A stretch of 64,000 nucleotides of DNA from an uncultured Lachnospiraceae bacterium. Its GTDB lineage: Bacteria; Bacillota; Clostridia; Lachnospirales; Lachnospiraceae. Location of the stretch: NCBI GenBank assembly GCA_947565425.1, contig CANOFW010000002.1, forward strand, positions 162,054-226,053, written 5' to 3'. A program made the position numbers and the translations under genes. The notes below the pieces were generated by a model. The model did no database searches, was not told where the DNA came from, and worked only from the letters and a program-made list of their open reading frames with translations. This document shows, piece after piece, positions 7,464-18,885 of this stretch. Positions within the stretch are counted from its first letter, which is position 1; the number at the start of each line of letters is the position of its first letter.

Positions 7464-9271
7464 GTCGCAAATACCTCCTTATCTGAGATTGTTTTGGTAT
7501 AACCTAACGTAAACATCGGCGAGAATGCATAGCCCTCTTTCACATATCCGACTGCACTCTTGTCAGAACTTGTCATTGACACCTTCGTCTCAATCGCAGG
7601 AATTACTGCGCTAACCGCATCTGCGCCTGCAAGCTCTGCCTCTCTGCACTTGTATTCGTAGGCGATTTCCTCTCCACCGGCGCCCTCACATTTGAGCGTG
7701 ATACCTGTCATGTTCTCGGGATATTCTGTGGTGCCGTAACATGCCACCATATATTCGTTTAATTGTACCTTAGCCTCGGGATTGCTCATCTCTAAAATAT
7801 CTCTCTCAATCTTGATGTTAGAGCTTCCCTCCTCAAAATAAATCTTTGTCTGCAATTTCACGGTCAAATCATAAAACGCAATCTCTACCGGGTCAAGCGT
7901 GAGAATTCTCGTGTTTCCCTCCTGTGAAAAATGCGCTTTAGTACGGCATAAACAGAGATCTACTTCCTCTCCGTTGTAGGACAATTTCGCACTCCTGACC
8001 GTGCCCTCCCCCGCATAATGCGTAAAATAACCTGCACGATATTTCTCTTGAATGAGGAACGGATAAGATGCATCCTGCACATGCTTCGTACCTATGCCCA
8101 CAGGCCATTCCAGTTTTGCCGCATAAGGACGCAAATCTACAATCGCACCTCCTTGATCCATATTGACGCAGGCGCGCATGTAGGGATCGCAGTACCAGAA
8201 AATCTGCTTATCCGAGCCATAGAGAATATCACGCCACAACGCGCACTCCGGTTCCGTATAGCCCTTCTTCTCGCGGTAATAATCTGCAAACTCCGCCATC
8301 GTCATATCGATCAGCTTGCCTTCTTTTTTGAGCTTGCCATAGTATGCACAGCCATCGGAGTACGATTTCTCCAGCAATTCATAGGGAGCCTCCCAGCGTC
8401 CCATCTTATTCATCCATCCCGGCCCTACAAACATCATATTGTAAGCGTAACCATTATTGTATTTTTCCAAGGAGCGATACTGGTCAATCAAGTTGTACAG
8501 ATAGGGGTACTCCCAAGTCTCGCTGTCATAAATCATACCGCGCAGTACATTCTGCGGATGCGTTCCGAAATTGGAACCGTTACCGTCATAACATGCCAGT
8601 AAATCCCTGGACAGATGAGGAATTGCCACAATTCCACTGTCCTCCTCCTCATTAGCTGCCGGAGCATGCGTATTCTGTTTCGAGGGAATCCACGGATTCC
8701 AGGGACCGCCATCAAACAACGTATACCAGGAATTGTTACATGTGTGATAAGCTTTCGGTCCTTCCTCCCAACAAGTAGCCACCGCACACTTGACGGACGG
8801 ATATTTCTCTTTGATATAATTTGTCAAATCCGCATCCATGTAGTAAGAACCTGTCGATTCTGGATAAAATCCAAACATATCATAGAATTTACCAAATACA
8901 TCGTCTACAATAGATTTCTTGTCTTCCATAGAAAACATCCAGATACAGAAGTCCTTCGTATTATATTTCTCACGGAACTCCTTACAAGGCAGCCCAAGCA
9001 AAGATAAAGCAATCTCATCCCCATATTTCTCATGATGTTCCTTAGCAAGCGCAACCGCCTCCTCATTGAACAGGCTGGCATATGTCATCTGTATCGTAGT
9101 CTTTAAACCATTCTCATGCGCGAGACGCTGCTGCGTCTTAAAAATATCTAACGATTCTGTGAGTAACGCTTTTCTCCCAATATCCTCCGCCTTACCGTGC
9201 CCGGTCACTTTCTCCGCATACTCAGGCACCATTTCCGGACGGTGGATAATATTTACCACAAATTTATCCAT
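7436..9271 (-). CDS. Uncharacterised 611-residue protein of the galactan locus (possible barrel plus beta-sandwich carbohydrate enzyme)
   Basis: I do not recognise a named family. The N-terminal 350 residues look like an alpha/beta barrel: alternating strands and helices, an early VVNIIHRPEMVPEYAEK, then TTIQMTYASLF, and later STGSYYMDADL, VAIPHLSRDLLACYD and many tryptophan and aromatic residues (FDGGPWNPWIPSK, GPGWMNKMGRWEAPYE) of the kind that line sugar-binding clefts. Conserved-looking acidic residues are abundant but I cannot name the catalytic pair. The last 200 or so residues are beta-rich. It has no signal peptide and so is cytoplasmic. An AGGAGG site precedes ATG 9271, and the gene lies 17 bases after lacZ in the same operon. 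Context points to processing of galactan-derived or decorated oligosaccharides, but this is inference. Confidence 0.7.
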   Translation of the reverse strand: MDKFVVNIIHRPEMVPEYAEKVTGHGKAEDIGRKALLTESLDIFKTQQRLAHENGLKTTIQMTYASLFNEEAVALAKEHHEKYGDEIALSLLGLPCKEFREKYNTKDFCIWMFSMEDKKSIVDDVFGKFYDMFGFYPESTGSYYMDADLTNYIKEKYPSVKCAVATCWEEGPKAYHTCNNSWYTLFDGGPWNPWIPSKQNTHAPAANEEEDSGIVAIPHLSRDLLACYDGNGSNFGTHPQNVLRGMIYDSETWEYPYLYNLIDQYRSLEKYNNGYAYNMMFVGPGWMNKMGRWEAPYELLEKSYSDGCAYYGKLKKEGKLIDMTMAEFADYYREKKGYTEPECALWRDILYGSDKQIFWYCDPYMRACVNMDQGGAIVDLRPYAAKLEWPVGIGTKHVQDASYPFLIQEKYRAGYFTHYAGEGTVRSAKLSYNGEEVDLCLCRTKAHFSQEGNTRILTLDPVEIAFYDLTVKLQTKIYFEEGSSNIKIERDILEMSNPEAKVQLNEYMVACYGTTEYPENMTGITLKCEGAGGEEIAYEYKCREAELAGADAVSAVIPAIETKVSMTSSDKSAVGYVKEGYAFSPMFTLGYTKTISDKEVFATWLNLEKAN

Positions 9272-9288
9272 AACTAGTCCTCCTTCTT

Positions 9289-12327
<3,039 letters not shown>

Positions 12328-12359
12328 TTAATTTTTTTATAATCATTAAGATGAACAAA

Positions 12360-12385
12360 AGCCCGCAAAACATTGCGGGCTTTTA
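12360..12385. terminator. Internal rho-independent terminator between transporter and enzyme genes
   Basis: AGCCCGCAA (12360-12368) pairs perfectly with TTGCGGGCT (12373-12381) around AACA, with T-runs on both sides. It lies between the last permease gene and lacZ, both on the minus strand. No convincing promoter fits the 50 bases before lacZ, so enzyme expression may depend on partial readthrough. Confidence 0.88.
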
Positions 12386-12475
12386 TCTACGCTCCCGCTC
12401 CGGTTATCATCAATAAGCGCCACTGGCACTTAGAACCGTCACAAGAGATAAAGTGCTGTCGAACATATACTTCTA

Positions 12476-13288
12476 TTATTTGACTGCTCCGGTAATACCT
12501 TCTGCAAAACTCTTCTGCAATAAGAAGAAAATAATTACGGTTGGCAAACTACATAACAGAACCGCTAACATCAAAACGCCATAGTCTGTAACATAACCCT
12601 CCGTCAAGTTTGCAACAAGCATCGGCATTGTGAAGGTTTCTTCCTTCTGCAAGATTACCTTCGGCCATAAGTAGTTGTTCCATGCGTTCATAAATGTAAT
12701 CGTCATCGCTGCCGCATAAGTAGATTTCATAGTCGGAATAAACATGCGGAAAAAAATCTGAATCTCATTCAAACCGTCTATCCGCGCCGCCTCAATGATA
12801 TCATGCGGAAAACTCCGGGCGCTCTGACGGAACATCATGATTAGGAACGGTGTAGAAATTGTCGGCATGATAACTGCAATCGTTGTATTCAATAACTTAG
12901 CGGATGAAAACATACGGAACAGCGGAATCATCGTTGCCACAAAAGGAACCATCATTCCCAGAAGCAAGATAGACATTACTGCATCTTTGCCTTTATCATG
13001 GTAAATCTCAAATCCATATCCTGCAAGAGAACAAATTACCAATGCAAGGATTGTTAAAATAATCGCATATTTAAAAGAGTTGATCATTGCGGTGCCTACC
13101 GGCGACTGGGAGAGCAAGGATTTCCAGTTATCAATCAGAGCCGTCCCCGGAAGCAACGCGCCTCTGCTGACATCCACGCTCTTGTTGGTGGCACTGATTA
13201 ACATCCAGTAAAGCGGGAATACTGAAATCAGTGAAACGATAGTTAAAACAATATACATTAAAACCTTCATTATCTTTGCCTTAGTCAC
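12476..13288 (-). CDS. Carbohydrate ABC transporter permease (MalG-type)
   Basis: A 270-residue inner-membrane permease with six hydrophobic segments and the MalG-type EAA loop (EAARIDGLNEIQIFFRMFIP) that contacts the ATPase. I place the start at GTG 13288 because TAGGTG lies 6 bases upstream; GTG 13297 is also in frame. The start overlaps the end of the preceding permease by 8 bases, indicating coupling. No ATPase gene is present in the locus, as is usual for Firmicutes oligosaccharide transporters that share one MsmX-type ATPase encoded elsewhere. Together with the binding lipoprotein it should import galacto-oligosaccharides. Confidence 0.92.
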   Translation of the reverse strand: MTKAKIMKVLMYIVLTIVSLISVFPLYWMLISATNKSVDVSRGALLPGTALIDNWKSLLSQSPVGTAMINSFKYAIILTILALVICSLAGYGFEIYHDKGKDAVMSILLLGMMVPFVATMIPLFRMFSSAKLLNTTIAVIMPTISTPFLIMMFRQSARSFPHDIIEAARIDGLNEIQIFFRMFIPTMKSTYAAAMTITFMNAWNNYLWPKVILQKEETFTMPMLVANLTEGYVTDYGVLMLAVLLCSLPTVIIFFLLQKSFAEGITGAVK

Positions 13289-14189
13289 GCTTATCACCTA
13301 CTTTCATCTGCACAAATGCCAGGATTGCCACCAAAATGAAGATAAGGAAGGACATCGCTGCCGCATACCCGAAGGTGGGCACATACTTAAAGGACATATT
13401 GTAAATATAATGAGACATCGTAATCGTAGCATTTGCAGGTCCGCCCTTTGTCAAGTTGAGAGACTCGTCGAACAACTGCAATGTTCCGTTCGTTGACATA
13501 ATTGCCGTCAAAAGAATCGTCGGCTTCAGCAATGGAACTGTTATCTTGAAAAACGTCTGCATCGGACTTGCACCGTCAATCTTAGCTGCCTCATACACAG
13601 AATATTCTATATTTTGTAAACCGGACAGATAAAATACCATATTATATCCCGTCCATCTCCAAACAAGGGCAATGATAATAACAATCTTTGCACTCGTCGC
13701 ATGACCCAGGAAGTTATATCCTGTATTTAAAATTCCAAGATTTATTAATACTGTATTAATAAAACCGTCCACACCAAACAAGGAACGGAAAATAATTGCA
13801 TAAGATACCAGCGATGTCGCACACGGCAGGAAAATCGCCGTACGGAACAAACCTTTACACCGCAGATCCTTATTATTCAACATAGATGCCAATATCAAAG
13901 CCAGAATAAGCATGATTGGCACCTGAATAATCAGATATAAAAATGTATTACCTAAAGATGCCATAAAGACGTTATCTCTGAACATACGAACATAGTTAGC
14001 AAGCGGATCGCCAAACTTCAAATTGTTCGCCTTACCTGTTTGCAGAGATAAAATGAAAGCCTGAATCATGGGCCAAAAACTCATAACCGCAATCATAAGC
14101 GTTGCAGGTGTCAAAAATGCCCAACCGGTCAAATTATGCCTTCTCTCAAGAGACATTTTTCTTTTTTTGGGTTCTTTCACTTGACTCAC
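13281..14189 (-). CDS. Carbohydrate ABC transporter permease (MalF-type)
   Basis: A 302-residue polytopic permease starting at GTG 14189 with GGGGGA 7 bases upstream. The conserved cytoplasmic EAA loop reads YEAAKIDGASPMQTFFKITVP. Six membrane helices are visible, and a short charged N-terminus (KEPKKRKMSLERRHNLTG) precedes the first one. It is the heterodimer partner of the next gene. It lies 85 bases after the binding-protein gene, with a GC-rich hairpin between them. Substrate is inferred from the locus. Confidence 0.92.
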   Translation of the reverse strand: MSQVKEPKKRKMSLERRHNLTGWAFLTPATLMIAVMSFWPMIQAFILSLQTGKANNLKFGDPLANYVRMFRDNVFMASLGNTFLYLIIQVPIMLILALILASMLNNKDLRCKGLFRTAIFLPCATSLVSYAIIFRSLFGVDGFINTVLINLGILNTGYNFLGHATSAKIVIIIALVWRWTGYNMVFYLSGLQNIEYSVYEAAKIDGASPMQTFFKITVPLLKPTILLTAIMSTNGTLQLFDESLNLTKGGPANATITMSHYIYNMSFKYVPTFGYAAAMSFLIFILVAILAFVQMKVGDKRD

Positions 14190-14214
14190 ATCCGTATCCC
14201 CCTTTAGTCAGTTA

Positions 14215-14241
14215 GGGGGGGCAGCGACTGCTGTCCCCCCC
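14215..14241 (-). other. GC-rich intercistronic hairpin between binding-protein and permease genes
   Basis: Seven G (14215-14221) pair with seven C (14235-14241), closed by CAGC/GCTG with one bulged base and a GACT loop. There is no T-run on either strand. Similar hairpins in binding-protein operons protect the upstream message from 3' decay, or reduce downstream expression. Confidence 0.75.
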
Positions 14242-14273
14242 AAGCTGTTTCTATTCACATTACATAAATGTTC

Positions 14274-15665
14274 TTACTGCATCTGTGACTCAATGGTCTC
14301 CTGTGCAAGCTGAAGTTCATCATCAACACTTGCTCCGCCTACGATATTCTGCATAGCACTTGCTACAGCATCACGTGCTTCATAGTAGAATACACCTGTG
14401 TTGTTACTCGGTGTCTTGCCTGCAAACTCTACAATCTTAGCAGATACAGCGTCTCCGCCGAAGAAATCATCGCCCTTAGCATATACATCAGAATCACCAG
14501 CCGGCAGATAAGTAGCAAGTGCGCCACAGCTAATAATGTTCTCATAAAGCTCTACGCTTCCTGCAAATGTGCTCTTCAAGAAATCTTTTGCTAATTCAAC
14601 ATTCTGGCAGTTTGCTGTAATAGCCCAAGAAGAACCACCATTGTTAGAATAGTTTGTAGCGTTATCTACGCCTACAAGACTTGGCATGTTGGTAATAGCC
14701 CATTTTCCGCTCTGGTCTTCTGCTGTCTTGATAGAAGCCATAATCCAGCATCCATTGATAGTACCTGCAACTGTCTCAGTTGTCATAGTGGAAATGTACT
14801 GATCCCAGTCATTAACCTCTACCAATACGCCAGCTTCTTTCAGAGCTGCATAAGTTTCCATAACCTTCTTCAAAGCAGCGTTGCCAACGAGTGCAGGATT
14901 GCCTTCATCGTCAAACAAAGAAGCGCCGCAAGACTGCATCATCATCATGATAACGTCAGACTCACCAGCCTGGCAGGAAAGTAACGGTTTGCCAGTTTTC
15001 TCAAGAACGGTCTTGCCTTTCTCAAGATACTCATCCCAAGTAATGTCTGTAAAGTCTTCAATCTTCATGCCAGCTTGCTCTAAAATGTCTGTCCTGTAAG
15101 CTGCGATTACAGCGCCGTTGTCAAACGGAACACCATAGTTCTTGCCTTCTACAACAGAATAAGCTGTTTTAGCTTCACCAAACTGTGCGAAATCAATGCC
15201 GCTGTCTGTCAAATCAATAAATGCATCTGGATAAGAAATTACATTCTTCTGGAATGCGTTATCCTGCATGAGGATAATGTCCGGCAATGTGGATAAATCA
15301 CCACTGGTTGCTGCGGTAGTCAACTTAGTCTGTACATCTTCCCAAGGTGTCTCAGTTACTTCAACATTGAAGTCTGGATGGTCTGCCTGATAAACTTTGC
15401 CAGCCTCTTCCATGGAGAAAATATTGAATGCCGGGTCCCAGCACCATACCGTCAACTTATCGCCGCCCGCTGCTGCATCATCTCCTGCCGCTGCGTCATC
15501 GCCTTCTGCTGCATCATCTCCTGCTGTTGCGTCGTCTCCTGCTGCATCGTCTGTTGTTTCCTGATTTGCGTCGTTAGTGGAATCATCAGCCTTATTGCCG
15601 CATCCAGCCAACATGGTTGCTGTCATTGCTACACAGAGCAATGCACTTAAAATTTTTCTTTTCAT
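14274..15665 (-). CDS. Extracellular sugar-binding lipoprotein of the galactan ABC transporter
   Basis: A 463-residue family-1-type solute-binding protein. The signal peptide ends in lipobox LAGC (around residue 22), so the mature protein is lipid-anchored outside the membrane. A strongly acidic spacer of about 45 residues follows, built from repeats of the type GDDAAAGDDA, and then the two-lobe binding domain starting near LTVWCWDPAFN. The many tryptophans and aromatic residues fit sugar binding. GGGAGG precedes ATG 15665. It is the first gene of the transporter operon, directly downstream of a strong promoter and a LacI-type operator. The substrate is probably beta-1,4-galacto-oligosaccharides, judged by the neighbouring GH53 and GH2 genes. 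Confidence 0.93.
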   Translation of the reverse strand: MKRKILSALLCVAMTATMLAGCGNKADDSTNDANQETTDDAAGDDATAGDDAAEGDDAAAGDDAAAGGDKLTVWCWDPAFNIFSMEEAGKVYQADHPDFNVEVTETPWEDVQTKLTTAATSGDLSTLPDIILMQDNAFQKNVISYPDAFIDLTDSGIDFAQFGEAKTAYSVVEGKNYGVPFDNGAVIAAYRTDILEQAGMKIEDFTDITWDEYLEKGKTVLEKTGKPLLSCQAGESDVIMMMMQSCGASLFDDEGNPALVGNAALKKVMETYAALKEAGVLVEVNDWDQYISTMTTETVAGTINGCWIMASIKTAEDQSGKWAITNMPSLVGVDNATNYSNNGGSSWAITANCQNVELAKDFLKSTFAGSVELYENIISCGALATYLPAGDSDVYAKGDDFFGGDAVSAKIVEFAGKTPSNNTGVFYYEARDAVASAMQNIVGGASVDDELQLAQETIESQMQ

Positions 15666-15720
15666 ATTGGTTTCCCTCCCGTGAAAACTTTATGTTTTTT
15701 TACCGATGCGCATACATTGC

Positions 15721-15732
15721 GCAAACGGTTGC
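15721..15732. promoter_or_regulatory. LacI-family operator for the galactan operon
   Basis: GCAAACGGTTGC is an inverted repeat with one mismatch and a central CG, the usual form of a LacI/GalR/MalR half-site pair (compare GCAAACGTTTGC). It lies 12 bases downstream of the -10 hexamer, where a bound repressor would block initiation or early elongation. The LacI-type gene just upstream is the obvious candidate to bind here. Confidence 0.7.
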
Positions 15733-15743
15733 TCTACGAGTTT

Positions 15744-15772
15744 AGTTTACCAAATATAGGAATTGATGTCAA
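15744..15772 (-). promoter_or_regulatory. Promoter of the galactan transporter operon
   Basis: Minus-strand TTGACA (15772-15767), 17-base spacer, TAAACT (15749-15744). A second TTGACA overlaps just upstream (15778-15773). The start site would fall next to the LacI-type operator. Confidence 0.75.
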
Positions 15773-15923
15773 TGTCAACACTTTCCAGTTTTTTACTCGC
15801 TTTTTTGTATATTCTGTCTAAGAAATTTTCGTCACTATTACTATGTTTCCCCAGCATTTGTAATATTATTCCGTTATAATCCACTATACATTTCAGACTT
15901 TCGCCAAAATAATTTCACCTGCA

Positions 15924-15967
15924 AAACCGCCTCTATCCCTGTAAAATCAAGGCATAGCGGCTTTTTT
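15924..15967. terminator. Probable terminator after the LacI-type gene
   Basis: An imperfect stem (AACCGC ... GCGG with CTATCCCT / AGGCATAG inside) is followed by six T on the plus strand and four T on the minus strand. Its position between the regulator stop and the transporter promoter fits a terminator of the regulator gene, but the minus-strand T-run is short. Confidence 0.45.
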
Positions 15968-16040
15968 CCGGTTTTACTGAATTCATTAGTAAATTTACCC
16001 AGATTTTTGTCGTATTTTACCGATTGTATTTACTAAATTT

Positions 16041-17048
16041 CTATTTGGTAGAATCTTTAAGAATGACCTCATACCCCAACAACGTTCGCGGGTTTACTTC
16101 ATTACCGTCTATTAGTTCCATCAATACTTTGCACGCTGCTGTCCCAAGCTCTCTGGCATTAAAGGAAAGCGATGTGATAGACGGAATATTATTCCCCAGG
16201 ATAGAACTGTCATAAAACGACGCCACCTTCATCTGGTCCGGAATAGAAATCTTCTGCTTACATAGCTGATTCAGCACATGAATACAGACCGCATCATCCA
16301 TGCACACAATACAATCTACGCCTTCCGTCAGTAACTTCTCCACAGCGCGTTCTATCATGATCTCTTTTTCTACATTTACATGGATAATCTCTTCGCTGAC
16401 GGGAATGCCCGCCTGCTCATAGGCGTCCAAATACCCTTGTAATCTATTCTGCGTCACCACATGCGTCTCAATCCCGCCAATCAGCCCAATGCGCCTCATC
16501 TGTTTCATTAATAGAATGGAAACTAACTCCCGACAGGCCGCCTGATGGTCATTATCCACCTGGATCACTCCATCATAATTGCTGCTTCCCACTGTGACAA
16601 ACGGGATATTCTGGGATTTTAAATATTCTACATGGGCGTCCTCTGTAAACGTGCGCATGAGAATAACACCATCCACTTTGTGATTCTCCACCATACGCAC
16701 AAGCTGAGCACAATCCCTCCCCCTGCTCATTGTCAGCAATATATCATAATCCATACTGATTGCCGTCTCCTCAATCCCTACCAGACAGGACTGAAAAAAC
16801 GGTAAATCTACCACCGTATAATCTTCCGGCAGCATGACACCGATGTTGTAAGTCTTTAACTGTGCAAGGCCCTTTGCGAGAACATTTGGCTTGTAATTAT
16901 GTTCCTCAATATAAGCGAGTACGCGCTCCCTGGTTGCCTTTCCGATTCGTCCCTTTCCAGAAATCGCCCGCGACACTGTAGTTTTGGACACACCGAGCGC
17001 CTCTGCCACATCTGAAATTGTCAGTTTTTTCTCATTAGACTGTTCCAC
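16041..17048 (-). CDS. LacI-family transcriptional regulator of the galactan locus
   Basis: A 335-residue repressor-type protein. The N-terminal helix-turn-helix is textbook (TISDVAEALGVSKTTVSRAI, then GKGRIGKATRERVLAYIEEHNYKPN with the hinge). A periplasmic-binding-protein-like effector domain follows. I prefer GTG 17048 as the start because GGGGTG lies 6 bases upstream; GTG 17051 is only 3 bases from it. The gene sits directly upstream of the transporter operon in the same direction, and a LacI-type operator overlaps that operon's start. The likely inducer is galactose or a galacto-oligosaccharide (inference). Only 16 bases separate it from the L,D-transpeptidase gene, so it may be read from that gene's transcript. 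Confidence 0.93.
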   Translation of the reverse strand: MEQSNEKKLTISDVAEALGVSKTTVSRAISGKGRIGKATRERVLAYIEEHNYKPNVLAKGLAQLKTYNIGVMLPEDYTVVDLPFFQSCLVGIEETAISMDYDILLTMSRGRDCAQLVRMVENHKVDGVILMRTFTEDAHVEYLKSQNIPFVTVGSSNYDGVIQVDNDHQAACRELVSILLMKQMRRIGLIGGIETHVVTQNRLQGYLDAYEQAGIPVSEEIIHVNVEKEIMIERAVEKLLTEGVDCIVCMDDAVCIHVLNQLCKQKISIPDQMKVASFYDSSILGNNIPSITSLSFNARELGTAACKVLMELIDGNEVNPRTLLGYEVILKDSTK

Positions 17049-17064
17049 CACTACACCCCGCTTC

Positions 17065-18495
17065 TTATATCTTTGGCTTCTTGCCTTCCGTTCCAGGCAA
17101 CGTATAGACTAAAACAGCACAACCACCGTCAATATTATCGTACAACGTCTTTGCCGCACTATAGGGCAGGTTGATACACCCATGAGAACCGCGCCATTTG
17201 TAATAATCTCCGCCAAAGCTTCCGCGCCATTTTGCATCATGAAATCCCACGCCACCATTGAACGGCATCCAGAAAGATACCGGACTGGCATACCCTTGGC
17301 CTCTCAGCGTGCGATTTCTCTCTTTATAATAGAGCGCAAATGTTCCCGTCGGCGTACTCCAACCTTTCGCCTCATTTCCCGAGACAAAATCAGATTCCAC
17401 AACCAGTTCCCCATCCTTATAGTAGATTAGATGTTGCGCTGTCAGATTGACTTCCACATAAGTATCTCCATAATCTTTCTTACCAGGGCTGTTTGCCGTC
17501 TTCTCATATTCCGGCTCCCTTGCAACCACCTTGCCCGCTTCCACCAGTTCTGTCAGCGCTTGCGTTTCTTTCTCCCGATCAATTTTCCATCCGTATTCCC
17601 CGCCGTCAATTTCTACTTTCTTCCCATAAGAAGTTTTGAACTTTCTGGACTTGCCCGCCGTATCCCAGTTATCCGCCAAACGGTTCACATAGGCAGCAAT
17701 CTGCTCTCCTGAAACACTGACCTGCTGTTGTTCGTCCACCGTAATCCACTGGCTGATTTCGTCTCCGTCTAACACTTCCTGTTCCTTACCAAACAAATAG
17801 GTGATCTTTGCGCGTGCATAATGGTTCATATTCTTCACAAGTCTCTTTAACTTCTTAGACTTTGCAGTAACTTTCGGTTTCACATAACAGTCTTCTTTTT
17901 CCAGCGAAAGAGAATCTTCAAGCTTGACAATCGCACGTTTCAGCGCTTTGAGAAACTTTTTCTTCTTAACCTTCGTCCCCTGCTCCTCTGGGATAATTGT
18001 GTACATGTTCTCCTTAGAATAATCTGAAACTCTGGCATCCTTGGGCTTTTGCATCTTATCTTTATCCATAATCTCAAGTTCATTCACCTGGCGTTTTAAT
18101 TTCGCTTCACTGAAATCAACCATAGTCTCTACTTCAATCTCAGATTCGTGAAAATAAGCCGTCGGCCATGCCAGACAATTCTGTTTTTGTAACTCCCGCT
18201 CTAAGCTACCGTCAAAAATCGGCATAACGCCAATATCTACCCCTGCAAGAACCTCTGTCTTGCCTTGACGTGCATTTATCTTAATCTCGTACTTTTCAAT
18301 TTCCTGCGTAATTGTCCACTCCACGTCCTTTACGGTATCTCCGGACGCGGTTACGCCATTGATAACCGTTCCTGGTAGAAAATGCGTGCTGTAAAAGAGC
18401 GCAAACCCTAAGTATATCAGAAGAAGCATCAGAATAACCCCAGATGTAATCCATACTCCCAGCCATCCAATTCCTGTCTTCTTTGTCTCCTTCAT
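17065..18495 (-). CDS. Membrane-anchored L,D-transpeptidase (YkuD) with peptidoglycan-binding-type repeats
   Basis: A 476-residue protein with a short cytoplasmic N-terminus, one membrane helix (about 12-35), a long extracellular region with PG_binding_4-like repeats (the first near GVTASGDTVKDVEWTI), and a C-terminal YkuD catalytic domain from about residue 345. The catalytic motif is intact: HDAKWRGSFGG followed by SHGCINLPYS with H438 and C440. L,D-transpeptidases make 3-3 peptidoglycan cross-links that resist most beta-lactams. The same window holds a MecA-like PBP system. An AAAGG site precedes ATG 18495. It is divergent from tRNA-Pro. Confidence 0.93.
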   Translation of the reverse strand: MKETKKTGIGWLGVWITSGVILMLLLIYLGFALFYSTHFLPGTVINGVTASGDTVKDVEWTITQEIEKYEIKINARQGKTEVLAGVDIGVMPIFDGSLERELQKQNCLAWPTAYFHESEIEVETMVDFSEAKLKRQVNELEIMDKDKMQKPKDARVSDYSKENMYTIIPEEQGTKVKKKKFLKALKRAIVKLEDSLSLEKEDCYVKPKVTAKSKKLKRLVKNMNHYARAKITYLFGKEQEVLDGDEISQWITVDEQQQVSVSGEQIAAYVNRLADNWDTAGKSRKFKTSYGKKVEIDGGEYGWKIDREKETQALTELVEAGKVVAREPEYEKTANSPGKKDYGDTYVEVNLTAQHLIYYKDGELVVESDFVSGNEAKGWSTPTGTFALYYKERNRTLRGQGYASPVSFWMPFNGGVGFHDAKWRGSFGGDYYKWRGSHGCINLPYSAAKTLYDNIDGGCAVLVYTLPGTEGKKPKI

Positions 18496-18605
18496 AATTA
18501 AATTGCCTTTCTCTTATGTTGTCTCTTTTATTATAAATCTATTTCACTCAAAGTCAAATAATTAGTCAAAATTATAGACATTTTTTGCTTTTAAAATTTT
18601 AAAGG

Positions 18606-18634
18606 TTGACATCCCTTGTCCCCTATGATAGAAT
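18606..18634 (+). promoter_or_regulatory. Promoter of tRNA-Pro
   Basis: TTGACA (18606-18611), 17-base spacer, TAGAAT (18629-18634), 34 bases before the tRNA. Near-consensus, as expected for a stable RNA gene. Confidence 0.85.
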
Positions 18635-18668
18635 GATTTTTGCATCACAGATAATTAATTTACATTTT

Positions 18669-18743
18669 CGGGGTATGGCTCAGCTTGGCTAGAGCGCACG
18701 GCTGGGGGCCGTGAGGTCGCAGGTTCGAATCCTGTTACCCCGA
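18669..18743 (+). tRNA. tRNA-Pro (anticodon GGG)
   Basis: A full cloverleaf can be drawn. The acceptor stem is CGGGGTA (18669-18675) with TACCCCG (18736-18742) and discriminator A. The D stem is GCTC/GAGC. The anticodon stem is CACGG/CCGTG around loop CTGGGGG, giving anticodon GGG. The T stem is GCAGG/CCTGT around TTCGAAT. CCA is not encoded. It reads CCC and, by wobble, CCU codons. It is a single-gene unit with its own promoter and terminator. Confidence 0.97.
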
Positions 18744-18749
18744 TTCAAT

Positions 18750-18788
18750 AAGAGACATGACTTCTATTTGAGAGGACATGTCTCTTTT
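18750..18788 (+). terminator. Terminator of tRNA-Pro
   Basis: AAGAGACATG (18750-18759) pairs perfectly with CATGTCTCTT (18777-18786) around a 17-base loop, with TTTT at the end. Confidence 0.85.
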
Positions 18789-18801
18789 GTGTTAAAATGA
18801 T

Positions 18802-18824
18802 ATGCGAACTTGTCCGCTTTGTTC
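18802..18824 (-). repeat. Dispersed repeat R1, copy 1 (GAACAAAGCGGACAAG type)
   Basis: The reverse complement of this stretch matches 29886-29908 at 22 of 23 positions. Its core GCGGACAAGTCCGC is palindromic (one mismatch in this copy). It lies between the tRNA terminator and the relA terminator. Confidence 0.7.
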
Positions 18825-18831
18825 TGAATAG

Positions 18832-18875
18832 AAAGCGTGTAACATCTGAAATCTTCACAGACGTTACACGCTTTT
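18832..18875. terminator. Terminator of relA (bidirectional hairpin)
   Basis: AAAGCGTGTAACATCTG (18832-18848) pairs with CAGACGTTACACGCTTT (18858-18874) with a single weak pair, giving a 17-base-pair stem. It lies 11 bases after the relA stop on the minus strand. Confidence 0.85.
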
Positions 18876-18885
18876 ATAAATGATA

